Source: Lachnospiraceae bacterium (GTDB lineage Bacteria > Bacillota > Clostridia > Lachnospirales > Lachnospiraceae). Taken from it: a stretch of DNA of 64,000 nt. The stretch covers positions 20,013 to 84,012 of the forward strand of contig CAJTCE010000013.1 in NCBI GenBank assembly GCA_910574745.1, written 5' to 3'. The position numbers were made by a program, and so were the translations under genes. The notes under the pieces were generated by a model. It ran no database searches and was not told the DNA's origin. It was given only the letters and a program-made list of their open reading frames with translations. Shown piece by piece: positions 7,495 to 15,867 of this stretch (the first letter of the stretch is position 1; the number at the start of each line of letters is the position of its first letter).

Positions 7495-8394
7495 TTATCC
7501 TTCTTTGCTGTTTATCCTCCTGAATTCCCATTCCGGGTGTTCACTGATAGGATGGGACGCGGTCTCTTTCGTGGCGGTAATCAAAGCGTCCGGATGCTCC
7601 TGGAGTAAGGTCATGGGGTATTCCACCGTAGGCTCTGAGAACAAGGCCACCCGTAATGCAGTCTGCTTCCATGCGCCTGTGGCGGAATAAACTCTTACTT
7701 TTTTGGCTTTCATGCATTCTTTAACCCCAAGCGTTACGGACATAGGCGGCATAAACTGCCACGCCCCGCCGAGTCCCCTCTGGGATAATGCAAGAATCGT
7801 GTCGCTATTGTTGTTCTGGATTCTTGCGGTGGACTGACGAAGGTCATCTAAGGATACTTCTACATAAGGGTTACGGTTTGCCTGATTGAACGCCACATGT
7901 CCGTCCTGGCCCCATCCCCCCAAGGTATAATCAATGTCTGTTTCAGAAATCATCTGAGACATTTCTTTCATATTATAAGGCGTCAGAAAATGCCGGTTTT
8001 CTTTCCGCACCTGCAACTCTTCCCTTATACCGCCATAGAAATACCTTTCCATAAAGGTACGGAAATTGTTTGGATCCTCTTTGGGAAGCAGTTTCCCTTC
8101 CCAATCCAGATTTTCATCCATATGAAAGCAGACCACATTGCGTAGCGACACATTTTCCTCATTTACCATTTCTGTAAAAGGCCCATACCATTCTTTGGGA
8201 CCGCAGGGTACGATCAAATGGAAAATACGATTTTCTTCGTTAGCTTTTTTGATTTCATCTACCAGATCCCTCGCCATTACCTTTCCAAGTTCATCCGCGT
8301 CATTTACAATTCGAAGAGGAACCTTCAAGTCCTTCCTGCCTGCTAACTCCTTTTTTGGAATACTACACCATTTATATAATTCTTTTAAATCCAT
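7495..8394 (-). CDS. NagB/6-phosphogluconolactonase-family sugar-phosphate isomerase or deaminase
   Basis: The 299-residue protein has the glucosamine-6-phosphate deaminase fold. VVCFHMDEN near 92 carries the conserved aspartate of the NagB FHMDE segment. GGWGQDGHVAFNQ near 170 corresponds to the GIGxDGHIAFNEP active-site loop, with the final glutamate changed. VTLGVKECMKAKKV corresponds to the family's TLTVG/A region. It probably ring-opens and isomerises or deaminates a sugar phosphate in the cytoplasm. Its position between permease and PfkB kinase ties it to the imported sugar. At 299 residues it is longer than NagB (about 240-265) and diverged, so classical GlcN6P deaminase activity should not be assumed. 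Confidence 0.8.
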   Translation of the reverse strand: MDLKELYKWCSIPKKELAGRKDLKVPLRIVNDADELGKVMARDLVDEIKKANEENRIFHLIVPCGPKEWYGPFTEMVNEENVSLRNVVCFHMDENLDWEGKLLPKEDPNNFRTFMERYFYGGIREELQVRKENRHFLTPYNMKEMSQMISETDIDYTLGGWGQDGHVAFNQANRNPYVEVSLDDLRQSTARIQNNNSDTILALSQRGLGGAWQFMPPMSVTLGVKECMKAKKVRVYSATGAWKQTALRVALFSEPTVEYPMTLLQEHPDALITATKETASHPISEHPEWEFRRINSKEG

Positions 8395-8400
8395 TGCACT

Positions 8401-9552
8401 CTATCCTTTCTTTCTGTTTGAGATCACATCAAATGCAACTGCTCCCAGTAAAACAAGTCCCTTTATAGCCTGCTGCCAGTTGGAATCCACACCCATGATA
8501 GACATTCCGTTATTGAGCAATCCCATAAATACGGCTCCGATAACGGCTCCCATAACCGTTCCTGTTCCTCCGTATGCGGAAGCGCCGCCAATATAGCAGG
8601 ACGCTATTGCATCCATTTCATAATTTTTACCGGCTGTGGGCGCTGCCGAATTGAATCTGGCCACACATACTAACGCCGCTACGGCGCTTAAGAACGCCAT
8701 ATTGGTAAATGCGAAGAATAAAACACGGTTTGTATTGACTCCGCTCATTTTTGCCGCCTTCTCATTACCGCCTACCGCATAGAGGTAACGCCCGCCGACG
8801 GTCTTTGATGTGTAATATGTATAGATTCCCACCACTATGGCCAGAATAACGAGAATGCTTGAAAGTCCCTGAAACTGCGCCATACGGAAAGCCACAAGAA
8901 GGATCATCAGGCAGACAACAGCCACTTTCATGACAGCAGGAATCGGATTCTCCACCACATATCCCTGTTTTTTCCTGATCCTGCGGCTGTTGGCAAATAT
9001 CAGAATATAGGCCAGACATGTGAGCACTGCCGCCAGCATACACATTATGTTGATACTTCCTCCAAAGGGATTGGGAATATAGCTGTTAAAAATCACTTTA
9101 AACTCATCCGGAAACGGAGATATCGTCAAACCGTCCAAAATGATGAGAGATACGCCTCTCCACAAAAGCATACCGGCAAGAGTCACAATAAATGACGGTA
9201 TCCGAATGTAAGCAACCCAAAAGCCCTGCCACATACCGATCAAAACGCCAAGTATAAGGCATATGATAATAACCGGCACAAAGTTCATCTTATACGTAAC
9301 CATCAGCTTACCGGCCACAGCTCCTATAAATGCAACGATAGACCCTACCGAAAGATCAATGTTGCCACCCGTCAAAATACACATTAACATGCCCACTGCA
9401 AGTATGACCACATGGCCGTTCTGAGCGATCAGATTTGTTACATTCTGGGGATCAAACAGCACTCCCTCCGTTTTCCATCCGAAAAACACTGCTACGATCA
9501 GCAAAACAAATAGCATTGAATTTTTTTTAAGTACCTTTTTTACACCATCCAC
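8401..9552 (-). CDS. CUT2-type sugar ABC transporter permease (XylH/GguB-like)
   Basis: A 383-residue polytopic membrane protein of the BPD_transp_2 family. TMs begin at about residue 12, and the NIDLSVGSIVAFIGA signature of monosaccharide permeases lies near 64-78. The C-terminal GGASAYGGTGTVMGAVIGA motif is also present. It forms the membrane channel with the ATPase at 9568-11109. The start is GTG at 9552, chosen because AGGAGG lies 6 nt upstream; the nearby ATG is out of frame. It is longer than RbsC (about 320), like XylH/GguB, with extra membrane and loop sequence around 180-230. Confidence 0.9.
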   Translation of the reverse strand: MDGVKKVLKKNSMLFVLLIVAVFFGWKTEGVLFDPQNVTNLIAQNGHVVILAVGMLMCILTGGNIDLSVGSIVAFIGAVAGKLMVTYKMNFVPVIIICLILGVLIGMWQGFWVAYIRIPSFIVTLAGMLLWRGVSLIILDGLTISPFPDEFKVIFNSYIPNPFGGSINIMCMLAAVLTCLAYILIFANSRRIRKKQGYVVENPIPAVMKVAVVCLMILLVAFRMAQFQGLSSILVILAIVVGIYTYYTSKTVGGRYLYAVGGNEKAAKMSGVNTNRVLFFAFTNMAFLSAVAALVCVARFNSAAPTAGKNYEMDAIASCYIGGASAYGGTGTVMGAVIGAVFMGLLNNGMSIMGVDSNWQQAIKGLVLLGAVAFDVISNRKKG

Positions 9553-9567
9553 CTTTTTCCTCCTCCT

Positions 9568-11109
9568 TTACTGTTCTGCTCCGTGCTTTAAAATCATTGC
9601 CATGATCTTTTCCTGGGTTGCCTCTTTTCTTTCAAGCTCGCCTACGAATTTCCCCTGGTTCATCACATAAATCCTGTCGCACATGCCAAGGATTTCCGGC
9701 AGTTCGGACGATATCATGATGATGGATTTTCCCTCCTTCGCCAGTGAATTGATAATGCTGTAAATTTCGTATTTTGCTCCCACGTCAATTCCTCTCGTCG
9801 GTTCGTCCAAAATCATAATATCCGGTTCTGTAAACATCCATTTACCAAGCAGGACCTTCTGCTGATTGCCGCCGCTTAGGTTTCCTACATTCTGTTCCAC
9901 GGAAGTTGTTTTTGTCTTAAGCTTTTCTCTATAGGATTCGGCCACCTCGTATTCTTTGTTCTTATCGATAACGCCGCCAAAGCGTCTGACCTTATCCATT
10001 TTGGCAAGGGTTGTGTTGACACGGATTGAATTGCTTAATATAAGGCCGTTGCCTTTCCGGTCCTCAGATATATAAGCCAGCTTATTTTCAATTGCCTGCC
10101 AAACAGAATTCAGTTTCACTTCTTTTCCGTCTATTATCGTCTGACCGCTTATATTGACGCCGTAGCTTTTTCCGAATATACTCATGGCAAATTCCGTGCG
10201 CCCCGCTCCCATCAGTCCCGATATCCCGACCACTTCGCCACGTCTGACGTACATGCTTACGCAATCCACAACCTTCCTTTCCGGAACCAAAGGATGATGG
10301 ACCGTCCAGTCCCTGATTTCCATGCTGGTCTTGCCAATTTCCACATTTTCTCTTGCCGGAAACCGGTTGGTCAGTTCCCGTCCCACCATTCCCTTAATAA
10401 TCCGGTTCTCATCTATAACATGCTCCTGATTGTCCAGTGTTTCAATTGTCATTCCGTCGCGAAGCACTGTGATCTTATCTGCCACATAAGCAATTTCATT
10501 TAACTTATGGGATATGATGATAGAGGTCATTCCCTTCTTTTTGAATTCCAATAACAGATCCAATAATTTTTTGGAATCCGACTCGTTTAAAGAAGCCGTG
10601 GGTTCATCCAATATCAACAGCTTTACGTCTTTTGTCAACGCTTTGGCGATTTCCACAAGCTGCTGCTTGCCCACACCGATATCCTTTACCAAAGTTTGGG
10701 GCGACTCTGACAATCCGACTCTCTTTAATAATTCTTCCGCCTGTCGGAAGGTGGCGTTCCAATTTAAGTTATAGCGGCTGCCCCGTTCGTTTCCCAAAAA
10801 CATATTTTCTCCAATGGTCATATAAGGTATAAGGGCCAGTTCCTGATGGATGATAACGATTCCCTTCTGCTCGCTGTCTTTAATCTTTTGGAATTCGCAC
10901 CGTTTTCCGTCATAGATAATTTCGCCCTCATAGCTCCCATAGGGATATACGCCGCTTAAAATATTCATCAATGTCGATTTACCGGCGCCGTTTTCTCCCA
11001 CAAGTGCATGTATTTCTCCCTCTTCTACCTGCAGGTTGACATGGTCAAGAGCTTTGACGCCGGGAAATGTTTTGGTAATCTCCTTCATCTCCATCAATAG
11101 TTTGCTCAA
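9568..11109 (-). CDS. CUT2-type sugar ABC transporter ATPase (XylG/MglA/GguA-like)
   Basis: The 513-residue protein has two fused nucleotide-binding domains. Domain 1 has Walker [10 protein letters not shown] (about 38-46), the Q-loop, signature region [13 protein letters not shown] and Walker [11 protein letters not shown]. Domain 2 has a degenerate A loop ([10 protein letters not shown]), [13 protein letters not shown] and [18 protein letters not shown]. This is the standard architecture of monosaccharide importers such as RbsA and XylG. It energises uptake at the inner face of the membrane. The start appears to be TTG at 11109, 9 nt after GGAGG; an in-frame ATG at 11094 is the alternative. 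Confidence 0.92.
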   Translation of the reverse strand: MSKLLMEMKEITKTFPGVKALDHVNLQVEEGEIHALVGENGAGKSTLMNILSGVYPYGSYEGEIIYDGKRCEFQKIKDSEQKGIVIIHQELALIPYMTIGENMFLGNERGSRYNLNWNATFRQAEELLKRVGLSESPQTLVKDIGVGKQQLVEIAKALTKDVKLLILDEPTASLNESDSKKLLDLLLEFKKKGMTSIIISHKLNEIAYVADKITVLRDGMTIETLDNQEHVIDENRIIKGMVGRELTNRFPARENVEIGKTSMEIRDWTVHHPLVPERKVVDCVSMYVRRGEVVGISGLMGAGRTEFAMSIFGKSYGVNISGQTIIDGKEVKLNSVWQAIENKLAYISEDRKGNGLILSNSIRVNTTLAKMDKVRRFGGVIDKNKEYEVAESYREKLKTKTTSVEQNVGNLSGGNQQKVLLGKWMFTEPDIMILDEPTRGIDVGAKYEIYSIINSLAKEGKSIIMISSELPEILGMCDRIYVMNQGKFVGELERKEATQEKIMAMILKHGAEQ

Positions 11110-11132
11110 AATATCTTCTCCTCCTTACAGAA

Positions 11133-11223
11133 GCTGTTGCAAAATGACAGCTAAACCCAATATACGGTATGAATATCGTTCCTATACAGCTACACGGAGA
11201 ATAACCGTACTTTTTGCAACAGC
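11133..11223. repeat. 91-bp inverted-repeat element between binding-protein and ATPase genes
   Basis: GCTGTTGCAAAA (11133-11144) and its exact complement (11212-11223) bound a 67-nt centre with a second nested pair (TACGGTA near 11163; TAACCGTA near 11202). It lies 25 nt after the binding-protein stop and just before the ATPase ribosome site. The ends resemble short insertion-sequence termini, so a MITE is possible. In the transcript it would fold into a long hairpin that could limit decay or read-through and raise binding-protein expression over the ATPase. Confidence 0.6.
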
Positions 11224-11248
11224 CCCGCAAAATCCATGTAAAATCCTG

Positions 11249-12445
11249 CTACTGAAGTCTGTCTTCCGTATAATATCCGGAATCAATGAGCACTTCCTTG
11301 TAATTGTCGATATCGCACACCTGCGGATCGCAAAGATAGGTGGGAATGATTCCGGTTCCGTTATCATAGTCTTTCATATTATTAATCTCCGGTTCTTCTC
11401 CGTTCATAATAGCGTCAACCATGTCGGCCGTTACATTTGCCAGTCTTCTTGTGTCTACAAAAACAGACATTGACTGCAGGCCCTTGAGCATATTTTTTAC
11501 GGAAGTGATCTCACAGTCCTGTCCGGTAATGATGGGGAAGTTCTCTTCTGTATAACCTGCTGCAAGTAAGGCGTTGGTAATACCGTTTGCCACAGAGTCA
11601 TTGGACGATAACACGGCGTCTATCTTTTCGCCGCCGGTGTAGCTTTTTGCAATAATATTGTCCATTCTCTTCTGTGCCTCTTCCTGGGACCAGTTTGGTG
11701 TGGCACATGCGGCCATAGAAACCTCTGTTCCCGATTTCACTACCAATTTACCTTCATCCACATATCTCTGCAGAACTGACATTGCGCCGCCAAAGTAGAA
11801 ATTTACATTGTTATCGTCCGTAGGACCTGTAAATATTTCAAAGTTAAAAGGACCGTCCTGATTTTCCAGATCCAGTTTATCGGCAATATATTGTCCCTGC
11901 ATGATTCCGATTTTCTCATTGTCAAAAGTTGCATAATAGGAAACTGCATCCGTATTCATAATGAGCCTGTCATATGCAATAACCGGAATATCAGCCGCCT
12001 TTGCCTTTTCCAGCACTTCCGAAAGCGCTCCGCCGTCAATGGCTGCGATCACAAGAACATCGCATCCGCCGGTAATCATATTTTCAATCTGTGAAGCCTG
12101 TACGCCGATATCATTATTGGCATACTGGATGTCTACCGTATATCCTTTGCTTTCCATCGCCTCTTTCATGTATGCCCCGTCTTCGCTCCAACGCTGTAAA
12201 TCCTTGGACGGCATAGCGATACCGATTTTTTCGCCCTCCCCTTTACTGTCGTCTGCCAAGCTCTCGCTTTCATTTGCTGCTTCTTCACTATTGTCAGCCA
12301 AATCTCCACTGTTGTTTGCAGAACCTCCACCGTTTTCCTTAGAGCTTCCACTGCCCTCCTGATTACCGCCTGCACAGGCAGCCATGGAAAGCGCCAATAT
12401 CAATACCATCATAACTACCATAATTTTTTTACAAATTTTCTTCAT
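11249..12445 (-). CDS. Sugar-binding lipoprotein of CUT2 ABC transporter (ChvE/XylF-like)
   Basis: The start at 12445 (MKKICKK) follows AAGGAG; the product is about 398 residues. A lipoprotein signal ends MAAC, followed by a long Gly/Ser/Asn/Glu linker. The periplasmic-binding type 1 fold begins IGIAMPSKDLQRWSEDG. Segments typical of ChvE/XylF are GGCDVLVIAAIDGGAL, IPVIAYDRLI, and SSNDSVANGITNALLAAGY. It captures a monosaccharide outside the membrane and delivers it to the permease. First gene of the operon. The ligand could be xylose, glucose, galactose or arabinose; sequence alone does not decide. Confidence 0.92.
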   Translation of the reverse strand: MKKICKKIMVVMMVLILALSMAACAGGNQEGSGSSKENGGGSANNSGDLADNSEEAANESESLADDSKGEGEKIGIAMPSKDLQRWSEDGAYMKEAMESKGYTVDIQYANNDIGVQASQIENMITGGCDVLVIAAIDGGALSEVLEKAKAADIPVIAYDRLIMNTDAVSYYATFDNEKIGIMQGQYIADKLDLENQDGPFNFEIFTGPTDDNNVNFYFGGAMSVLQRYVDEGKLVVKSGTEVSMAACATPNWSQEEAQKRMDNIIAKSYTGGEKIDAVLSSNDSVANGITNALLAAGYTEENFPIITGQDCEITSVKNMLKGLQSMSVFVDTRRLANVTADMVDAIMNGEEPEINNMKDYDNGTGIIPTYLCDPQVCDIDNYKEVLIDSGYYTEDRLQ

Positions 12446-12556
12446 ACTCTTCTCCTTTTCAAGTTCATTCATGTTACTGATGTGCATTTACTGTTGTGTA
12501 CTGCGATTTGCAAAATGTTTTATAGCTTTTTTCGTCCTCCTTTCTGATCTATCTGT

Positions 12557-12572
12557 TGGTAAGCGTTTACAA
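12557..12572 (-). promoter_or_regulatory. CcpA cre-like site in sugar operon leader
   Basis: The minus strand reads TTGTAAACGCTTACCA, matching the catabolite-responsive-element pattern WTGNAANCGNWNNCW at all but the last position and nearly palindromic around the central CG. It lies about 150 nt downstream of the predicted start site and 112 nt upstream of the first gene, consistent with roadblock repression by CcpA. Confidence 0.65.
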
Positions 12573-12710
12573 CTCCAATAAATTTTATGGATCCATCTGT
12601 CACACATTGTCTGTATTTATTAATGTTTGTTTTATAATAAAAAGCAAAAACACAGCATATCTTGCTGCAATATATTATTTTTATCTTTACACGAAGCGAA
12701 TTTCTTATTT

Positions 12711-12731
12711 ATTAATTAAAGTTTAATTAAT
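12711..12731. promoter_or_regulatory. Perfect inverted repeat at sugar operon start, probable ROK operator
   Basis: ATTAATTAAA (12711-12720) and TTTAATTAAT (12722-12731) are exact complements around a single G. The repeat overlaps the end of the -10 element and the expected transcription start, the usual place for a repressor of the ROK type. Confidence 0.65.
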
Positions 12732-12758
12732 TATATTTTATACTTTATCCTTTGTCAA
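12730..12758 (-). promoter_or_regulatory. Consensus sigma-A promoter of sugar operon
   Basis: On the minus strand TTGACA (12758-12753), 17 nt, TATAAT (12735-12730): a full consensus match. It gives a leader of about 280 nt to the binding-protein start. Such a strong promoter must be held down, consistent with the overlapping operator and downstream cre-like site. Confidence 0.85.
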
Positions 12759-12822
12759 CATAAAATTCAGAATATGTGATAACTTTCTGCTTCTTTCGCC
12801 AATCGTCATTTGATTTTGCCGC

Positions 12823-12854
12823 AAAAAAAGAGTGAGCACGCTGACTCACTCTTT
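12823..12854 (-). terminator. Rho-independent terminator of the AIM24 gene
   Basis: AAAGAGTGAG (12827-12836) pairs exactly with CTCACTCTTT (12845-12854), with an 8-nt loop. On the minus strand the stem is followed by a run of seven T (12829-12823). It ends the AIM24 transcript just upstream of the sugar operon promoter. Confidence 0.85.
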
Positions 12855-12926
12855 AAAAACTTAACTGAAATGGCGCTGCTTTTTAGCAGCCATTTTTTCA
12901 TTTTCCGTTTTCTTCCCGGCAGTTTC

Positions 12927-13784
12927 TTATAAATCAAACACCGACTTTGCCATGCTTCCCACAATTCCTTTGGAAGAAGTAGAACCTGATTCTTTAGAAC
13001 TGTTGGCGCCTGACATGGTAGTTCCCGCAACAGTGGGCGCCAGAAGAATTTTGCCGCTTCCACGGTAAACATTTACAAAGCCCTCTCCGCTGACAGCAGA
13101 GCCCAACAGGGAACCGGTAGACTTTTCAACCGTAAACTGCAAAGTATTGGACCATGCGATCGCCATATTTCCGTCAATCTTTACCACATCATCCTGCAAA
13201 ACGATTTCCAGCAGTTCTTCTCTCGGAACCGGGCTTTCCAGTACGGCAATTCCTTGTCCTGACAGGGATAAATTGAAGAGTCCCTCTCCACCTAATAAAG
13301 CGGAAGATACGTTTTTTCTGGCCACGATGTTTTCCTTTAAGGATATATCGCAGGCTAAAAACAATCCGTCATCCAATACAACGCCGCTGCCCCAGCTGCC
13401 TACGTCTTCTAATAATATGTAACGATAGGTAGGCTCTAACATCAGAAAGCCCTGTCCGTTGTAAATGGGCTTTGCCGCCGATTCTCCTGTTGCCGCCCCC
13501 TTCAGGGCCTTCCCCAAAAAATCTCCTACGCCCTTTACGCCTGATGAAGCTTCAACCGCTCCTGCCGTCCACTGCATTGCGCCTGCCTGTACTTTTACCG
13601 CATTACCGTTTAAGGTACACAATACCTGACGTTTTCTGACATTCATCTCATGCATAAAATACGCGACCGACGCACTGTAAGGCGATACGCTTAAGTCCTT
13701 CTGGTGCTCGAATACCGTGTAAGGCCCTAACTGTGCAATCTTTTTCATGTTTTCGTTGTTTTGCAGATTGTTTAATTGAATCAT
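12927..13784 (-). CDS. AIM24-family protein (TIGR00266-like)
   Basis: The 285-residue protein matches the AIM24/DUF124 beta-rich family: HEMNVRKRQVLCTLNGNAVKVQAGAM near 45-70, then Gly-rich GVGDFLGKALKGAATGESAAKP, GQGFLMLEPTYRYILLE, a repeat of that motif as GEGLFNLSLSGQGIAVLE, and GEGFVNVYRGSGKILLAP. Function of the bacterial family is not established; the mitochondrial relative affects cristae organisation. The C-terminus is Ser/Gly-rich and variable. Start at 13784 has an AGGAGG site. Single-gene transcript with a terminator at 12823-12854. Confidence 0.85.
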   Translation of the reverse strand: MIQLNNLQNNENMKKIAQLGPYTVFEHQKDLSVSPYSASVAYFMHEMNVRKRQVLCTLNGNAVKVQAGAMQWTAGAVEASSGVKGVGDFLGKALKGAATGESAAKPIYNGQGFLMLEPTYRYILLEDVGSWGSGVVLDDGLFLACDISLKENIVARKNVSSALLGGEGLFNLSLSGQGIAVLESPVPREELLEIVLQDDVVKIDGNMAIAWSNTLQFTVEKSTGSLLGSAVSGEGFVNVYRGSGKILLAPTVAGTTMSGANSSKESGSTSSKGIVGSMAKSVFDL

Positions 13785-13951
13785 TTCTCATATCCTCCTG
13801 ATATTATATTTCATCCATCAAATCCTTTACCTGCTTTCATACCTTCCTTGACAGATTCACATTTATACCAAAATTATACAAGAATACAAAATACTACGTC
13901 AACAGAACTTTCTGTTACTCATTCTGCAACCTACGGTTTCAAACAAACACT

Positions 13952-15070
13952 TTACTGCAATTCCACCACCGTCATATCATTCCCCAAAAGGATAGCCGTT
14001 ACTCTGTCCGGTTCAATCATGCCGGCAAGCCCGATCTTATAAACATCTTCCCCTGCTTCCCGGTCCCAAAAACTGCTCATGCCGCCGCCTGCGCCGCTTT
14101 CTACTGTTTCGCCGTCATCATAACGGAACCCGCTTAACTGCAGCTCATACAGGAAAACATCCTCCTCGTCTGCGTAGGCAGTATCGATAACATTCTGCAC
14201 ATCATTTAGGTCATAAGCAATCACTGTGGAAATAGGCGACACCTCCACTCTCTTTACCGTTACAGGCATTCCCGAAACCATAACCTGGCTGTTTGGCTCA
14301 TAAACCTTTGTTAACGCCTGTGTCTGCTCCCCAAGAGGAATCTCCAGTTTCCAATTTCCGTCTATGACATGGGACGTTCCCAGTCCCTCCTCCTCATAGG
14401 TGTAATAGAAGAACTGCCCTAAATCCAATGTAATGCTATCCTCATTCCACTCCCTGCCATAGGTCTTTAATCCGGTAATCTCATAATAGCCCCGGCTGTT
14501 TTTTTCCTCCATCTTCCCTCTGGGAGCGCTTTCTGCAAAGGACGCCCCCATATTATTAAACGCTTCCGGATCTTTTGTAATAACGTTCCATTTATCAAAA
14601 CCGCTGTTATCATCAATTAACGCTTCCTCGCATTGCACATCCAGCAGGATATACAATCTGTTGTCATCCTGTACAGTTTGCTTTACAGTTACTGTAATTC
14701 CCTGATCTGTTACGGAGTCATTCTGCTCCATAACAACTCCCTGGGCTACCATCTCATTCTGTACTTCCTTAGGAGGATCGTTAAAATAATCCGCAGCCTG
14801 CTCATTCCAAGTAAACAGTTCCGCCGCCGCAACCGTGGTTCCAAACATGGCTGCCAATGCCGCTGCCGCCCAGATAACTCTTCTTTTCTTTATTTTCATG
14901 GTATTGCCTCCTTTTTTCATAGAGGGATTTTCTTTCTCCAGATTTTCCAGAGTCTCCAAAACCATACCGTGAATCTTTTCCGGCACTATTGGAAATTCTT
15001 TTTCAATCTGCATCATCCCGTCGATTTCTCCGATTTCCATGGTCCATTTATCCTGATTATGCATAGCCAT
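13952..15070 (-). CDS. DUF4179-type membrane anti-sigma factor
   Basis: The 372-residue protein has a cytoplasmic N-terminus (about 1-60), one membrane segment (RRVIWAAAALAAMFGTTVAA, about 63-82), and a large outer domain beginning with the LFTWNEQAADYF stretch typical of DUF4179 anti-sigma proteins. It should hold the ECF sigma factor encoded just upstream and release it on an envelope signal. The gene overlaps the sigma gene by 14 nt, so translation is coupled. The signal and release mechanism are unknown. The downstream gap to 13784 is short and shows no clear terminator. Confidence 0.85.
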   Translation of the reverse strand: MAMHNQDKWTMEIGEIDGMMQIEKEFPIVPEKIHGMVLETLENLEKENPSMKKGGNTMKIKKRRVIWAAAALAAMFGTTVAAAELFTWNEQAADYFNDPPKEVQNEMVAQGVVMEQNDSVTDQGITVTVKQTVQDDNRLYILLDVQCEEALIDDNSGFDKWNVITKDPEAFNNMGASFAESAPRGKMEEKNSRGYYEITGLKTYGREWNEDSITLDLGQFFYYTYEEEGLGTSHVIDGNWKLEIPLGEQTQALTKVYEPNSQVMVSGMPVTVKRVEVSPISTVIAYDLNDVQNVIDTAYADEEDVFLYELQLSGFRYDDGETVESGAGGGMSSFWDREAGEDVYKIGLAGMIEPDRVTAILLGNDMTVVELQ

Positions 15071-15551
15071 ACTCTCCCTTCAGCTTATCTTTCAGCAAAT
15101 CCCTGCTTCTGTACAGACGCACCTTTACGTTCTGTCTTGAAATTTCCAGCATTTCTGCAATTTCTTTTATAGAGTACCCTTCCACATAATGAAGGACAAA
15201 GGGGATACGGTACTTCTCCTTTAAATTCATCACTTCCAGAAATACGTCCGAGCATTGTTCATCCTCTATCTGTAAGTACTCGCAAGGAAACTGCCCGTCC
15301 ATATAATCCTCATAGGAGACCGTGGCTTTTCTCTCCCTTAGAAGCTGATAGCATTGGTTGATCAAAATCTTTGTCAGCCAGGTTTTGAAATAAGCCTCGT
15401 TTTTTAATGTATAAAGTTTTGTGTAAGCAGAAAGTATGGCGTTCTGCATGGCATCGGCGCAATCCTCATCATTTCCCACAATGGATTTTGCGATATGGTA
15501 CATGCTTTTTTCCGCCGAAAGAACCTCTGCACTGAATTTTTCTTTATCCAT
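15057..15551 (-). CDS. ECF-type RNA polymerase sigma factor
   Basis: The 164-residue protein has sigma region 2 (HIAKSIVGNDEDCADAMQNA to FKTWLTKILINQCYQ, about 18-73) and region 4 (RIPFVLHYVEGYSIKEIAEM to NVKVRLYRSRDLL, about 115-155). The length is standard for an ECF sigma of the SigV/RpoE type. It redirects RNA polymerase to stress-type promoters and is controlled by the membrane anti-sigma encoded by the overlapping next gene. A candidate autoregulatory ECF promoter lies at 15682-15710. Start at 15551 follows GAGAGG. Confidence 0.92.
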   Translation of the reverse strand: MDKEKFSAEVLSAEKSMYHIAKSIVGNDEDCADAMQNAILSAYTKLYTLKNEAYFKTWLTKILINQCYQLLRERKATVSYEDYMDGQFPCEYLQIEDEQCSDVFLEVMNLKEKYRIPFVLHYVEGYSIKEIAEMLEISRQNVKVRLYRSRDLLKDKLKGEYGYA

Positions 15552-15681
15552 CTTTGCCTCTCTCTTTGTATGCTCCCGCCATAAGCCCTTCTCAAACGCT
15601 TATAATCGTTCCGGCTCATGCAGCGGGATTTTTCTTTTTGGGTTTCGCATATTGTCCGGATCTTATGCTTTTTACATAAGT

Positions 15682-15710
15682 TAGATGTGAAATAAGATAA
15701 AAAGGTTACA
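15682..15710 (-). promoter_or_regulatory. Candidate ECF autoregulatory promoter
   Basis: On the minus strand TGTAAC (15710-15705), 17 nt, CATCTA (15687-15682). TGTAAC followed at this spacing by a CGTCTA-like element is the usual shape of extracytoplasmic sigma promoters. It is 131 nt upstream of the sigma gene. No sigma-A promoter of comparable quality was seen there. Confidence 0.45.
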
Positions 15711-15805
15711 AATTATTTCTTTTTTTTAATATCTTTATGGAATTATCAAGATAGCTTCTGGTGCTTTTTGCCTTTTTTATCCTTTATCAAGGGATTTTTG
15801 ATTAT

Positions 15806-15820
15806 GCAAAGATACTTTGC
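15806..15820. promoter_or_regulatory. Short inverted repeat upstream of the XRE gene
   Basis: GCAAAG (15806-15811), ATA, CTTTGC (15815-15820) form a perfect 6-bp palindrome 48 nt before the XRE regulator start. Possible operator for that regulator. Confidence 0.35.
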
Positions 15821-15867
15821 GTGACTTTCCCGCGAACTTAAGATACTATATTTTTGAGGTGATTGCC

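Noticed and set aside
14633..15172. 179-codon plus-strand open frame
   Set aside because: Lies antisense across the anti-sigma/sigma overlap; aromatic and His-rich shadow sequence.
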